A stretch of DNA of 64,000 nucleotides from Stappia sp. 28M-7 (GCF_014252955.1 NZ_JACMIA010000001.1:4238258-4302257); one strand, 5' to 3'; positions 53,302-62,891 are shown, numbered from the stretch's first letter. Numbers and translations are program-made. The notes: a model not told the origin generated them from the letters alone.

Positions 53302-53649
53302 TCAGCGCAGCGTTGACCAGGACGCCGGATCGAACCCGATCAGCCAGCGGTCGCCATCGTGATAGATCGGCCGCTTGATCGCTGACGGGTTCTCCATGAG
53401 CACGGTGAGCGCTCCGGCCTCACCGGCCGCCTTGGCTTTCGTTTCGTCCGGCAGCTTGCGCCAGGTGGTGCCGCGCGTGTTGACCACGGCCTCCCATCCG
53501 AAAGCCTCGAAGAAGGACCGCAACAGGCCTTCGTCGACGCCGGCCTTCTTGTAGTCGTGAAAGGTGTAGGCGACGCCGTTTTCGTCGAGGAAACGGCGAG
53601 CCTTCTTCACCGTGTCGCAATTCGGTATACCGTAGAGCATGGCGGCCAT
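53302..53649 (-). CDS. ArsC/Spx-family thioredoxin-fold protein (YffB type)
   Basis: 115 residues from ATG 53649; ATG 53640 is possible. It opens LYGIPNCDTVKKARRFL with a single redox cysteine C11 (no CxxC). The rest (FGWEAVVNTRGTTWRKLPDE, NPSAIKRPI) is standard for YffB-type reductases. Arsenate reduction is unlikely; YffB is proposed to be glutathione-dependent. It is convergent with creatininase and divergent from the ferredoxin-cyclase gene, 142 bp away. Confidence 0.9.
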   Translation of the reverse strand: MAAMLYGIPNCDTVKKARRFLDENGVAYTFHDYKKAGVDEGLLRSFFEAFGWEAVVNTRGTTWRKLPDETKAKAAGEAGALTVLMENPSAIKRPIYHDGDRWLIGFDPASWSTLR

Positions 53650-53791
53650 GGTCAGGGTTCCTGACAGGAGGGGTTGGCGAGACATCGCCAAGGGTCGCCG
53701 CAGGATGGGCGACCGGCGCTTGCAACGTCAAGGCCGGGCCCGAAAGACGTGACCTTCCCGCAAGCTGCGGGACGAGCGGACGGCGGCTTGG

Positions 53792-55495
53792 ATGGCACAG
53801 AAGAAGACGTCCGCATCTGCGGACGGACAGGGAATCCGGCAGCGGCTCAGGCTGGGCAGCGGCCTTGTGCTGCTCGCCTTCGCGTTCAGCCACTTCCTCA
53901 ACCACATGCTCGGCATCTGGTCGATCGAGGCGATGGAGGCCGGACGGCAGGTATTTCTTGCCATCTGGCGCAGCCCGCCCGGCGAAATCCTGCTGCTCTC
54001 GGCCCTCTTGGTGCACATCGCACTCGCCCTGTGGAAGACTGCCCGCCGCCGCAGCCTTCGCCTTTCAGCCTGGCAGTGGGCGCAGCTCCTGCTCGGGCTG
54101 TCCATACCCTTCCTCCTGCTGCCCCATGCCATCGGCACCGGCGGGTTGGCTTATCGCTTCGGCTATGAGGACACCTACCGCAACGTGCTCACGGTCCTGT
54201 GGCCCGGCCTGATTTTCAACCAGACCGTCTTGATGCTGCTGGTCTGGCTGCACGGCATGATCGGGGTGCACTTCTGGCTCCGCCTGAAGCCCGGCTACGC
54301 ACCGTTCAAGCCGTTTCTGTTCGCCCTAGCGCTTCTCGTGCCCGTATTGGCGTCCTGGGGCTGGATCGACGCGGGCCGCCGACTGCGCCTGACGGAGAAC
54401 ACGCCGTTCCCCCTGACCCAGGAAATGACCTCCTGGTCCGATCCACTGGTCACCTTTTTGCGCAACGGCTTTTATGCACTGGTTGCGCTGGTCGTCGTCG
54501 TCATCGTCCTCAGGGCGCTTGTCCGCCGCTCGCGCCAGACTATCGAGATCACCTACCCGGGCGACCGGGTGGTGAAGGTCGCCCCCGGCCCGACATTGCT
54601 GGAAATCAGCAAGATGAACGGCATTCCCCATGCCGATGTCTGCGGCGGGCGCGCGCGCTGCTCGACATGCCGGACCCGCATTCTCGACGGGCTGGACACG
54701 CTGCCCGCCCCGTCCGCCACCGAAGCCAAGGTGCTGACCAGGATCAGCGCGGGCGAGGACATCCGCCTCGCCTGCCAAGTGCGGCCGGAAGCTCCCCTCA
54801 AGGTCCAGCCCCTGGTGCCGGCAAGCGGCGCTGTGCGGGTCGCCGGATCCGATGGCGATGCCTATCACTGGGGCGTGGAGCAGCCGGCGGCAATCCTGTT
54901 CATCGACCTGCGCAACTTCACGGGCCTTGCCGAAACCCGCCTTTCCTACGACGTCGTGTTCCTGCTCAACCGCTATCTTGGCGAGACCGCCCGCGCCATC
55001 GAAGCCTGCGGCGGCTATGTCGACAAGTTCATCGGCGACGGCGTGATGGCGATCTTCGGCATGAAGGACGGTCTGCAGGCCGGGTGCCGTAACGCCCTGG
55101 CAGCAACCAGTGCCATCGCGGAAACCATGGAGCGGCTGAATGTCGAACTCGGCCCGCAGCTCAGCGCGCCGCTGCGGGTCGGCATGGGCCTGCATGCCGG
55201 GCCGGTGATCCTCGGCCGCATCGGCGCGGTCAGCGGCAACGGTGCCAGCGGCCGCATCACCGCGCTCGGCGATGTCGTCAACATCGCCAGCCGGCTGGAG
55301 ACCGCAACGAAGGAACTGGGCCACAGTCTCGTCGTGTCGAGCGCCGTGCTGGAGGCTGCCGGCTACACCTGCGACCTGACGGGCAGAACGGAGATCGCGG
55401 TCAGAGGCCGACGCGAGCCGCTCGATGTTTTCGCTCTCGACCCGCCGGCGCACCTGGTCGATACTCTCGGCAAGTCGTCTCCTTCCCCCGCCTGA
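53792..55495 (+). CDS. Membrane haem-b/ferredoxin/adenylate cyclase fusion (redox-responsive class III cyclase)
   Basis: 567 residues in three parts. (1) Six predicted helices (about 22-40, 66-82, 96-112, 132-153, 174-192, 225-245) with histidines H34, H38, H75, H112, H154 and H160 placed as haem-b ligands, like an SdhC-type diheme anchor. (2) A plant-type [2Fe-2S] ferredoxin domain (about 250-342), with C284-x5-C290-x2-C293 and C328. (3) A class III cyclase domain (about 365-545). In it the metal Asp are D372 and D416 (IDLRNFTGL, DKFIGDG), the adenine-site Lys is K412, and D494 plus N497 and R501 are in GDVVNIASRLE. All catalytic residues are present, so it should make cAMP. Similar architecture is known for CyaC of Sinorhizobium meliloti, reported as quinone-responsive (recalled). 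Input ligand here is inference. Confidence 0.9.
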   Translation: MAQKKTSASADGQGIRQRLRLGSGLVLLAFAFSHFLNHMLGIWSIEAMEAGRQVFLAIWRSPPGEILLLSALLVHIALALWKTARRRSLRLSAWQWAQLLLGLSIPFLLLPHAIGTGGLAYRFGYEDTYRNVLTVLWPGLIFNQTVLMLLVWLHGMIGVHFWLRLKPGYAPFKPFLFALALLVPVLASWGWIDAGRRLRLTENTPFPLTQEMTSWSDPLVTFLRNGFYALVALVVVVIVLRALVRRSRQTIEITYPGDRVVKVAPGPTLLEISKMNGIPHADVCGGRARCSTCRTRILDGLDTLPAPSATEAKVLTRISAGEDIRLACQVRPEAPLKVQPLVPASGAVRVAGSDGDAYHWGVEQPAAILFIDLRNFTGLAETRLSYDVVFLLNRYLGETARAIEACGGYVDKFIGDGVMAIFGMKDGLQAGCRNALAATSAIAETMERLNVELGPQLSAPLRVGMGLHAGPVILGRIGAVSGNGASGRITALGDVVNIASRLETATKELGHSLVVSSAVLEAAGYTCDLTGRTEIAVRGRREPLDVFALDPPAHLVDTLGKSSPSPA

Positions 55496-55511
55496 TCAGG
55501 TCGTCCTCTCC

Positions 55512-56672
55512 ATGTCGCAACAGTATTCTTCCCAGGAAATGCTTGCTCGTCTCGTCGCCTTTCCGACGGTCTCTTCCAACAGCAACCTCGATCTCATCGA
55601 CTTCGTCGAAACCTATCTCGCCGGACATGGCATCGCATCGCAACGCGTGCCCGACGCCACCGGCGCCAAGGCCGCGCTTCATGCGGTGATCGGCCCGCAG
55701 AAGGACGGCGGCGTCGCCCTGTCGGCACATACCGACGTCGTGCCCGTCGAGGGACAAGCCTGGAGCAGCGACCCATTCGTCCTGCGCGAGGCGGACGGTC
55801 GGCTCTATGGCCGCGGCACCTGCGACATGAAGGGCTTTGCCGCCGTCGCACTGGCCGCCGTGCCGCAAATGGTCGCCGCCCCCCTGACCCGGCCGATCCA
55901 CATCGCCCTGTCCTATGACGAGGAACTGGGGTGCATCGGTGCCCCGCCGATGATCGATTCGATGCTGCGCAGCGGTCCCAAGCCCTCGATGGTGGTTGTC
56001 GGCGAGCCCAGCAACATGCGCGTCATCACCGCGCACAAGGGAACGGCGGTCATCCGCGTCACGGTTCGCGGCCACTCGGTTCACTCCAGCCAGTGGGATC
56101 GCGGCGTCTCGGCGATCGCCAACGCTGCCCGCATCATTTCCTGGCTGGACGATCGCACCCGCGAAAACCAGCGCGCCGCCGATCCGGCCCTTGCGATGGA
56201 TCCGCCCTTCACCACGCTCCATTGCGGCGTGATCGAGGGCGGCACGGCGGCCAATATCGTCTCGCGCTCCTGCTCGTTCTTCTGCGACATCCGCACCGTT
56301 CCCGGCGACACGCTGGAAGCCTGGCTGGAGCGGTTGGACGGCTTCATCCGCACGCAGATCGAGCCGGGCATGCACGCGATCCATCCGGACACCGGGGTCA
56401 GCGTGGAGAAGATCGCCTATGCCCCCGCTCTCAGCGAGGAGCAGGACGGTCCGGCCGAAGCGCTCGCCCGCCGTCTGACCGGCGACAACAGCCGCCAGAT
56501 GGTCGTCTACGGCACCGAGGCCGGCCAGTTCCAGGAACGGGGCATTTCCGCCGTCGTGTGCGGCCCGGGCTCCATCGACCAGGCCCACCAGCCGGACGAG
56601 TTCATCGAGAAAGCGGAGATCGCCGCGGCGGACAGGTTCGTTTCGCGGCTGATCGCCGACATGTGCCGCTAG
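55512..56672 (+). CDS. argE: M20 peptidase/deacylase, acetylornithine deacetylase (ArgE) family
   Basis: 386 residues from ATG 55512, 16 bp after the cyclase gene. Dizinc site: SAHTDVVPVEGQ, GRGTCDMKGF, SYDEELGCIG (catalytic Glu-Glu), VVGEPSNM and a C-terminal QAHQPDEF His. A lid/dimerisation domain inserts at about 180-290. ArgE deacylates N-acetylornithine. In alphaproteobacteria this M20 branch also includes N-acyl-amino-acid deacylases. Position before a peptide ABC operon favours a peptide or acyl-amino-acid catabolic role; argE cannot be excluded. Confidence 0.88.
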   Translation: MSQQYSSQEMLARLVAFPTVSSNSNLDLIDFVETYLAGHGIASQRVPDATGAKAALHAVIGPQKDGGVALSAHTDVVPVEGQAWSSDPFVLREADGRLYGRGTCDMKGFAAVALAAVPQMVAAPLTRPIHIALSYDEELGCIGAPPMIDSMLRSGPKPSMVVVGEPSNMRVITAHKGTAVIRVTVRGHSVHSSQWDRGVSAIANAARIISWLDDRTRENQRAADPALAMDPPFTTLHCGVIEGGTAANIVSRSCSFFCDIRTVPGDTLEAWLERLDGFIRTQIEPGMHAIHPDTGVSVEKIAYAPALSEEQDGPAEALARRLTGDNSRQMVVYGTEAGQFQERGISAVVCGPGSIDQAHQPDEFIEKAEIAAADRFVSRLIADMCR

Positions 56673-57159
56673 ACCGCCGACACGCAATTCCGTCGGAAAT
56701 GGCGCCCGGTCCGGCGCTGATCGCCAGAAGAGCCGCTTGGCCGGGACAGCGCCGGCCAAGCGGCCCGACGCCGCACCTCGACGGCGCGCGCTTTTTTGCG
56801 CTCCCCGCCCGTCTGCCCGAACAGCTTCGACATCGCGTTTCCCGCCGGAGCTGCGAGCCCCGCCCCTGCCAATTCGGATCACACCTGCCTGCGAGCCGAA
56901 CAGATAATCCACAGGCACCTGGCGCTTGCATGCGAGGATCTGGCGCGCGTTCCGCAAGGAACGGTGCGGAGACAGGACGGTCATTCCGTTACGTCATACG
57001 CCATTCCTCTCTTTCGCATCCAGCGCATGCTGGACTGTCGCTTTCGACATTGCTTAGATGCAGTCTGGTGATCCGCAAAAATGCGGCACATCGGGTCGGC
57101 GCCATCCGTTGAGGTCGGCGTCGGAGGAGCCCGAGACAACGATAAGTCATGAGGGGACT
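56673..57159. promoter_or_regulatory. Intergenic region before the peptide ABC operon, with large hairpin
   Basis: 487 bp with no gene. A perfect 12-bp hairpin CCGCTTGGCCGG (56733-56744) / CCGGCCAAGCGG (56752-56763) follows the ArgE stop. A separate T6 run lies at 56792-56797 after a GC-alternating stretch. A single DnaA-box-like TAATCCACA occurs at 56905-56913 and is not an origin. The promoter of the ABC operon should lie in the last 200 bp; no clear -35/-10 can be assigned. Confidence 0.5.
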
Positions 57160-58743
57160 ATGCGCATCAAATCGACAATAGCTGCGGCAGCACTCATCAC
57201 GTCGCTGCTGGGAACGGCTGCATCGGCAGAAACGCTCCGCTATGCCTTCCAGGGAACCCTGAACCAGCTCGATCCCTACTCCCTGAACGAGACCTTCACG
57301 CTTGGCACGCTCGGCAATGTCTACGAGGGTCTGACCCGGCGTGCTCCCGACCTCACGATCGAGCCCGGCCTGGCGGAGCGCTGGGAAATCCTTGAGCCGA
57401 CCCGCTGGCGCTTCTATCTGCGCAAAGGCGTCAAGTTCCACAACGGCAACGACTTCACGGCCGACGACGTGGTGTTCTCCGCCGAGCGCATCCGTTCCGA
57501 AGGCTCGGACCTCACAACGCGCATCGGCGCCGACGTGAAGGTCGAGAAGGTCGACGATCACACCGTCGACTTCGTGCTGACCGGCCCGAATCCCATTCTC
57601 CACTACGAGTGGGACACCTGGTACATCATGGACAAGGAATGGACCGAGGCGAACAACGCCGTGAAGGTCACCTCCGCGTCCGACACCGCGCCGAACTATG
57701 CCTCGCTGCACGCCAACGGCACGGGCTCCTACAAGCTCATCAGCCATGAGCCGGGCGTGAAGACCACGTTCGAGAAGAACGAGAACTGGTGGGACAAGGT
57801 CGCCGGCAACATCGACAAGGTCGAGTTCACGCCGATCGGCTCCGACGCGACCCGCGTCGCGGCGCTGCTGTCGGGCGAGCTCGACATGGTGTTCCCGATC
57901 CCGGTGCAGGACATCAAGCGCGTCGAGGACAGCCCGCAGACCAAGGCCCTCACCGGTCCGGAGCTGCGCACCATCTTCCTCGGCTTCGACCAGAAGCGCG
58001 ACGAGCTGCTCTATTCCAGCGTGAAGGGCAAGAACCCGTTCAAGGACGTGCGGGTCCGCAAAGCCTTCTACCAGGCCATCGACATGGACGCGATCCGCGA
58101 CAAGGTGATGCGCGGCCTGTCGACCCCGTCCGCCCTGCTGATCTCGCCGTTCCAGTACTCGCGGTCGGACGAGTTCAAGCGTCACCCGTATGATCCCGAG
58201 GCCTCCAAGGCCCTGCTCGCCGAGGCCGGCTATGCGGACGGCTTCTCGGTCGGCATGGACTGCCCGAACGATCGCTACGTCAACGACGAGGCGATCTGCC
58301 AGGCGGTTGCCTCCTTCCTTGCCCGCGTCGGCATCAAGGTGGATCTCAACGCCCAGCCCAAAGCGCAGTATTTCGCCAAGGTGCTGGCCTCGAACGGCTA
58401 CGACACCTCGTTCTACCTGCTCGGCTGGACCCCGGGTTCCTTCGACAGCTGGAACGTGCTGCACAACATCACCGGCTGCCGCGACGACAAGGGTAAGGGT
58501 GGCCCCTTCAACCTCGGCGGCTACTGCAATCCGAAGGTCGACGAGCTGGCAGCGCAGATTCTCGTCGAGAACGACGCGACCAAGCGCGACGAGCTGATTG
58601 CCCAGGCTTTCACCATCGTGCATGAGGACGTGTCCCACATCCCGCTGCACCAGCAGGCGCTGGCCTGGGGTGTCGCCGAGAACGTCGACGTCGTGCAGCG
58701 TGCGGACGACCAGTTCCACTATCGCTGGGTCGTCAAGAAGTAA
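57160..58743 (+). CDS. dppA: Peptide-type ABC substrate-binding protein (SBP_bac_5)
   Basis: 527 residues from ATG 57160, with GAGGGGA just upstream. The signal peptide ends TAASA before ETLRYAFQG. Family signatures: LTIEPGLAERWEILEPTRWRF, FHNGNDFTADDVVFSAERI and NVLHNITGCRDD in the ligand-facing lobe. The two-domain fold of the class C cluster (peptides, nickel, glutathione, oligosaccharides) spans the protein. SFDSWNVLHNITG is in the peptide-binding group. It delivers ligand to the following permeases; a stem-loop separates it from them. Confidence 0.93.
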   Translation: MRIKSTIAAAALITSLLGTAASAETLRYAFQGTLNQLDPYSLNETFTLGTLGNVYEGLTRRAPDLTIEPGLAERWEILEPTRWRFYLRKGVKFHNGNDFTADDVVFSAERIRSEGSDLTTRIGADVKVEKVDDHTVDFVLTGPNPILHYEWDTWYIMDKEWTEANNAVKVTSASDTAPNYASLHANGTGSYKLISHEPGVKTTFEKNENWWDKVAGNIDKVEFTPIGSDATRVAALLSGELDMVFPIPVQDIKRVEDSPQTKALTGPELRTIFLGFDQKRDELLYSSVKGKNPFKDVRVRKAFYQAIDMDAIRDKVMRGLSTPSALLISPFQYSRSDEFKRHPYDPEASKALLAEAGYADGFSVGMDCPNDRYVNDEAICQAVASFLARVGIKVDLNAQPKAQYFAKVLASNGYDTSFYLLGWTPGSFDSWNVLHNITGCRDDKGKGGPFNLGGYCNPKVDELAAQILVENDATKRDELIAQAFTIVHEDVSHIPLHQQALAWGVAENVDVVQRADDQFHYRWVVKK

Positions 58744-58762
58744 CACCGGCGCCCTGCCGGTT

Positions 58763-58799
58763 CTGCAGCCCGGACTCTCGTGCCGGGCTGCAGCCTTTT
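58763..58799 (+). terminator. Stem-loop between dppA and dppB (attenuating terminator)
   Basis: Perfect 11-bp stem CTGCAGCCCGG (58763-58773) / CCGGGCTGCAG (58783-58793), 9-base loop, then CCTTTTCTC. It sits 20 bases after the binding-protein stop. Partial read-through would give more binding protein than membrane components, a common arrangement. Confidence 0.75.
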
Positions 58800-58890
58800 C
58801 TCGGTAATCCCGCCCGACGACAGAAGGGATCCGCCGGAGCGAAACCGGAACCTGCGACCCGAAGGTCGAGGTACCTGACGCAGAGGCCCC

Positions 58891-59868
58891 ATGCTCGCCT
58901 TCACAATCCGCCGCCTCCTGCAGGCCATCCTGGTCATGCTTGTCGTGGCCCTGATCTCCTTCACCCTGTTCCGTTTCGTCGGCGACCCGGTCAACCAGAT
59001 GGTCGGTGTCGAGACGACGCCAGAGCAACGCGAGGCGCTGCGCGAGCGCCTTGGCCTCAACGACCCGATGCTCGTCCAGTTCGGCCGCTTCATCACCAAG
59101 GCGGCACAGTTCGACTTCGGCACCTCCTACCAGTTCCGCCAACCCGTCGCCGAACTGGTCGGGCGCCGCTTGCCGGCGACCCTGGAGCTCTCCCTGGTCT
59201 CGGCCCTGTTCGCCCTGCTCGTCGGTATCCCGATGGGCGTCTACACGGGCCTGCACCGGGACAGCTGGCTGTCGAAACTCTTCCTGTCGATCTCGCTGAT
59301 CGGCATCTCGCTCCCCACCTTCTTCATCGGCATTCTGCTGATCTTCGTCTTCGCAGTGACCCTGCAATGGCTGCCGAGTTTCGGCCGCGGCGAAGTCGTG
59401 CAACTGGGCTGGTGGTCCACGGGTCTGCTCACCTGGAGCGGCATCAAGGCGTTGATCCTGCCCGCCATCACGCTCGGCCTGTTCCAGATGACGCTGATCA
59501 TGCGCCTGGTGCGGTCGGAGATGCTGGAAGTGATCCGCACCGACTACATCAAGTTCGCCCGCGCCCGGGGGTTGCGTCAGCGCAGCATCAACTTCCGACA
59601 CGCACTCAAGAACACCCTCGTCCCGGTCATCACCATCACCGGCCTGCAGCTCGGCTCGATCATCGCCTTCGCCATCATCACCGAAACGGTGTTCCAGTGG
59701 CCGGGCATGGGCCTGCTGTTCCTGCAGGCGGTCCAGAATGTCGATATCCCGATCATGGCGGCCTACCTGATGCTGATCGCCTTCCTGTTCGTGATCATCA
59801 ATCTGATCGTCGACCTGCTCTATTTCCGCGTCGATCCGCGCTTGCGGGTCGAGCGTGCAGCGCACTAG
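58891..59868 (+). CDS. dppB: Peptide ABC transporter permease (DppB-like)
   Basis: 325 residues with six predicted helices. The first TM segment LLQAILVMLVVALISFTLFRF and the following FVGDPVNQM are typical of DppB. Next come the signature LGLNDPMLVQFGRF and the EAA loop YIKFARARGLRQRSINFRHALKN. A long periplasmic loop after TM1 is normal for the family. Forms the heterodimeric channel with the next gene, nine bases away. Confidence 0.95.
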   Translation: MLAFTIRRLLQAILVMLVVALISFTLFRFVGDPVNQMVGVETTPEQREALRERLGLNDPMLVQFGRFITKAAQFDFGTSYQFRQPVAELVGRRLPATLELSLVSALFALLVGIPMGVYTGLHRDSWLSKLFLSISLIGISLPTFFIGILLIFVFAVTLQWLPSFGRGEVVQLGWWSTGLLTWSGIKALILPAITLGLFQMTLIMRLVRSEMLEVIRTDYIKFARARGLRQRSINFRHALKNTLVPVITITGLQLGSIIAFAIITETVFQWPGMGLLFLQAVQNVDIPIMAAYLMLIAFLFVIINLIVDLLYFRVDPRLRVERAAH

Positions 59869-59877
59869 GAGGCGATC

Positions 59878-60837
59878 ATGACCAATGCCACCGACGAGAG
59901 CGCAATCAAGCAGGACGCGCGCGGCCGCAGCAGGCTGTCGCGCATGCTCGACAGCGACATCATGCACTCCTTCCTGCGGTCGAAGGTCACCATCCTCTCC
60001 GCGATCGTGACGCTCTTGTTCCTGTTCGGCGCGGCCCTTGCGCCCTGGATCGCCCCGCATAATCCGTTCGACCTCGCCAGTATCTCCATTCTCGATGCAC
60101 GGTTGCCGCCGGTCGGCATGGAGTATTCCGATCCGAACTATCTTCTGGGCACCGACGACCAGGGCCGCGACGTGTTCTCGGGCATCCTGTACGGCGCCCG
60201 CATCTCCATCGCCGTCGGCTTCCTGTCGGTGTTCTTCGCCGCTATCGTCGGCGTGCTGCTGGGACTGATCGCCGGCTATGTCGGCGGCAAGGTCGATGCG
60301 GTCATCATGCGCGTGGCCGAAGTGCAGCTGACCTTCCCGGCGATCCTGATCGCGCTGCTGGTCGATGGCGTCGCCCGCGCCGTCTTCGGCAATCTCGACC
60401 GCGAACGCTTCGCATTCTGGATTCTGGTCTTCTCCATCGCACTGTCCTTCTGGGTTCAGTTCGCCCGTACGGTGCGCGGCTCGACGCTGGTGGAGCGCAA
60501 CAAGGAATATGTGCAGGCTGCCCGGCTGATCGGCATCCCGCCCTTCCTGATCATGATCCGGCATGTGCTGCCCAACGTCATCGGGCCGGTGCTGGTCATC
60601 GCTACGATCAATCTCGGCCTCGCGATCATCACCGAGGCGACCCTGTCGTTCCTCGGCGTCGGCATCCCGCCCACCCAGCCCTCGCTCGGAACGCTGGTGC
60701 GCATCGGCAACGACTTCCTGTTCTCGGGAGAGTGGTGGATTGCGATGTTCCCCGGCTGCGCGCTCGCCGTGCTGGTGCTGGCGGTGAACCTTCTGGGCGA
60801 TTGGCTGCGCGATGCCCTCAACCCGAAACTGCGCTGA
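59878..60837 (+). CDS. dppC: Peptide ABC transporter permease (DppC-like)
   Basis: 319 residues. An N-terminal cytosolic segment (about 1-40) precedes the first helix; the motif LLGTDDQGRDVFSGILYGARISI is the OppC signature. The EAA-type loop reads YVQAARLIGIPPFLIMIRHVLPN. GWL-type elements near the C-terminus (PSLGTLVRIGNDFLFSGEWWIAMFPG) are as in DppC/OppC. Partner of the previous permease. Confidence 0.95.
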   Translation: MTNATDESAIKQDARGRSRLSRMLDSDIMHSFLRSKVTILSAIVTLLFLFGAALAPWIAPHNPFDLASISILDARLPPVGMEYSDPNYLLGTDDQGRDVFSGILYGARISIAVGFLSVFFAAIVGVLLGLIAGYVGGKVDAVIMRVAEVQLTFPAILIALLVDGVARAVFGNLDRERFAFWILVFSIALSFWVQFARTVRGSTLVERNKEYVQAARLIGIPPFLIMIRHVLPNVIGPVLVIATINLGLAIITEATLSFLGVGIPPTQPSLGTLVRIGNDFLFSGEWWIAMFPGCALAVLVLAVNLLGDWLRDALNPKLR

Positions 60838-60864
60838 CATGAACACGGACAGAGACGGCTGATC

Positions 60865-61851
60865 ATGACGAGACATCCCCTGCTTTCCGTGAAGGACCTT
60901 CGGGTCGAATTCCCCACCCGTCGCGGCGTGCTGACGGCGATCGACGGCATCTCGTTCAACCTGCGCGAAGGTGAAGTGCTGGGCGTCGTCGGCGAGTCCG
61001 GCGCAGGCAAATCGATCACCGGCACGGCGGTGATCGGCCTGCTCGAGCCACCCGGGCGCATTGCCGGCGGCGAGATCCGCCTCAAGGGCGAGCGCATCGA
61101 CAACCTGTCGCCGGCCGCAATGCGCAAGCTGCGCGGCAAGCGCATCGGCATGGTCTTTCAAGACCCGCTGACCAGCCTCAATCCGCTCTTCACCATCGGC
61201 GACCAGATCATCGAAACGATCATGACGCACCTGCCCGTCTCCGAGCGGGAGGCGCGCGACCGGGCGGTGGCGCTGCTGGAGGAAGTCGGCATTCCGGCGG
61301 CCGGACAACGACTGTCCGCCTATCCGCATCAGTTCTCGGGAGGCATGCGCCAACGCGTGGTGATCGCCCTTGCCCTGTGCGCCGAGCCGGAACTGGTGAT
61401 CGCAGACGAACCGACCACCGCTCTCGACGTTTCGGTGCAGTCGCAGATCATCCGCCTTCTGCAGCGCGTATGCCGCGACCACGGCACGGCGGTGATGCTG
61501 ATCACCCACGACATGGGCGTCATCGCCGAGACCGCCGACCGGGTGGCCGTGATGTATTCCGGGCGCATCGCCGAGATCGGACCGGTCAAGGATGTCATCA
61601 AGTCTCCCAGCCACCCCTACACGATCGGTCTGATGGGCGCGATTCCCTCCCTCACCGGAGACCACGACCGGCTGACCCAGATCCCCGGGTCCATGCCCCG
61701 GCTCGATTCCATTCCCAGCGGCTGCGCCTTCAATCCGCGCTGCTCGCTGACGATGGACCGCTGCCGCGTCGAACGGCCCGACCTGATGCCCGCCGGCGAA
61801 AGCCACGCCGCCTGCTGGAAACTGCTGGAAACCGAAGGGGCAGGCCGATGA
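60865..61851 (+). CDS. dppD: Peptide ABC transporter ATP-binding protein (DppD-like)
   Basis: 328 residues. Walker A GESGAGKSITG, Q-loop VFQDPLTSLNPL, signature FSGGMRQRVVIALAL, Walker B LVIADEPTTALDVS. The C-terminal oligopeptide-type extension includes GCAFNPRCSLTMDRC and CWKLLE, four cysteines that bind an iron-sulfur cluster in some members. Its stop overlaps the start of the next ATPase gene (ATGA at 61848). Confidence 0.95.
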   Translation: MTRHPLLSVKDLRVEFPTRRGVLTAIDGISFNLREGEVLGVVGESGAGKSITGTAVIGLLEPPGRIAGGEIRLKGERIDNLSPAAMRKLRGKRIGMVFQDPLTSLNPLFTIGDQIIETIMTHLPVSEREARDRAVALLEEVGIPAAGQRLSAYPHQFSGGMRQRVVIALALCAEPELVIADEPTTALDVSVQSQIIRLLQRVCRDHGTAVMLITHDMGVIAETADRVAVMYSGRIAEIGPVKDVIKSPSHPYTIGLMGAIPSLTGDHDRLTQIPGSMPRLDSIPSGCAFNPRCSLTMDRCRVERPDLMPAGESHAACWKLLETEGAGR

Positions 61852-62876
61852 GCACAGCCACGCAGCACGCCGTCGCCGATAACGACCCTGTTGTCGAGGT
61901 CCGCTCGCTCTCGCGGACGTTCGACGTTTCAAAGCCCTGGCTCAACCGGGTACTGGAGCGCACGCCAAAAGCCTTCCTCAAGGCAGCCCAGGACATTTCC
62001 TTCTCCATTTCGAAGGGCGAGACCTTTGCGCTGGTGGGAGAATCCGGCTCGGGCAAGTCGACCGTCGCCAAGATGGTCGTCGGCCTGCTGGAGGCAAGCG
62101 CAGGCGAGATCCGCATCGAGGGCGTCGACATGCGCTCGCGCCGCCAGTCGGGACAGGAGATGCGCGACCTGCGCCGGCGGATCCAGATGATCTTCCAGGA
62201 CCCATACGCGAGCCTCAACCCGCGCTGGCGGGTCGACCGGATCATCGCGGAGCCGATCCGCGCCTTCCAGCTGGAAAGTTCCGAGGCGGCGATTTCCGCC
62301 CGTGTCGGCGAACTGCTTGAACTGGTTCGCCTGCATCCGCGCGATGGCGCGAAGTATCCGCACGAGTTTTCCGGCGGACAGCGGCAGCGTATCTGCATTG
62401 CCCGCGCGCTTGCGTCAAAGCCCGAGTTCCTGGTCTGCGATGAGCCGACCTCGGCGCTGGATGTGTCGGTACAGGCGCAGATCCTCAACCTGATGCGCGA
62501 CCTGCAGGACGAGTTCGGGCTGACCTACCTTTTCATCAGCCATGACCTCGCCGTGGTCCGCCACATGGCCAAGCGCATCGGCGTGATGTATCTCGGCCGC
62601 CTCGTCGAAGTAGCTGAAAGCCATGAGCTTTTCCGCAATCCAAGCCACCCCTACACCCGGATGCTGCTGGCCGCGATCCCCGACCTGGAGATGACCGGCA
62701 CACCTCGCCGGCCCGTCGAAGGCGAGATCCCCAATCCGATCAATCCGCCGAGCGGCTGCGCCTTCCATCCGCGCTGTCCCCTCGCGAACGAGCGCTGCAA
62801 AAACGAGCTGCCTCTGCTGCGGGATACCGGCAGCGCCGGGGTCGCCTGTCATGCCGTCGAGGAAGGGCGGGCCTGA
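61848..62876 (+). CDS. dppF: Peptide ABC transporter ATP-binding protein (DppF-like)
   Basis: 342 residues from ATG 61848; the frame is open upstream only inside dppD. It carries an N-terminal extension ([15 protein letters not shown]) usual for DppF. Walker [11 protein letters not shown]-loop [12 protein letters not shown], signature [15 protein letters not shown], Walker [14 protein letters not shown]. The C-terminal Cys-rich motif is [14 protein letters not shown] and CHAVEEG. Together with dppD it forms the ATPase heterodimer. It is the last gene of the operon. Confidence 0.95.
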   Translation: MSTATQHAVADNDPVVEVRSLSRTFDVSKPWLNRVLERTPKAFLKAAQDISFSISKGETFALVGESGSGKSTVAKMVVGLLEASAGEIRIEGVDMRSRRQSGQEMRDLRRRIQMIFQDPYASLNPRWRVDRIIAEPIRAFQLESSEAAISARVGELLELVRLHPRDGAKYPHEFSGGQRQRICIARALASKPEFLVCDEPTSALDVSVQAQILNLMRDLQDEFGLTYLFISHDLAVVRHMAKRIGVMYLGRLVEVAESHELFRNPSHPYTRMLLAAIPDLEMTGTPRRPVEGEIPNPINPPSGCAFHPRCPLANERCKNELPLLRDTGSAGVACHAVEEGRA

Positions 62877-62891
62877 CCTCGCCCTGCCCCC

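Noticed and set aside
56905-56913. DnaA box / replication origin
   Set aside because: Single TAATCCACA with one mismatch, no cluster, no AT-rich unwinding region.
56989-61932. Open frame of about 1647 codons on the minus strand
   Set aside because: Fully antisense to dppA-dppD, which carry all family motifs. Such frames are expected opposite GC-rich genes because stop codons are rare there; composition is low-complexity Arg/Gly/Asp/Gln with no domain features.
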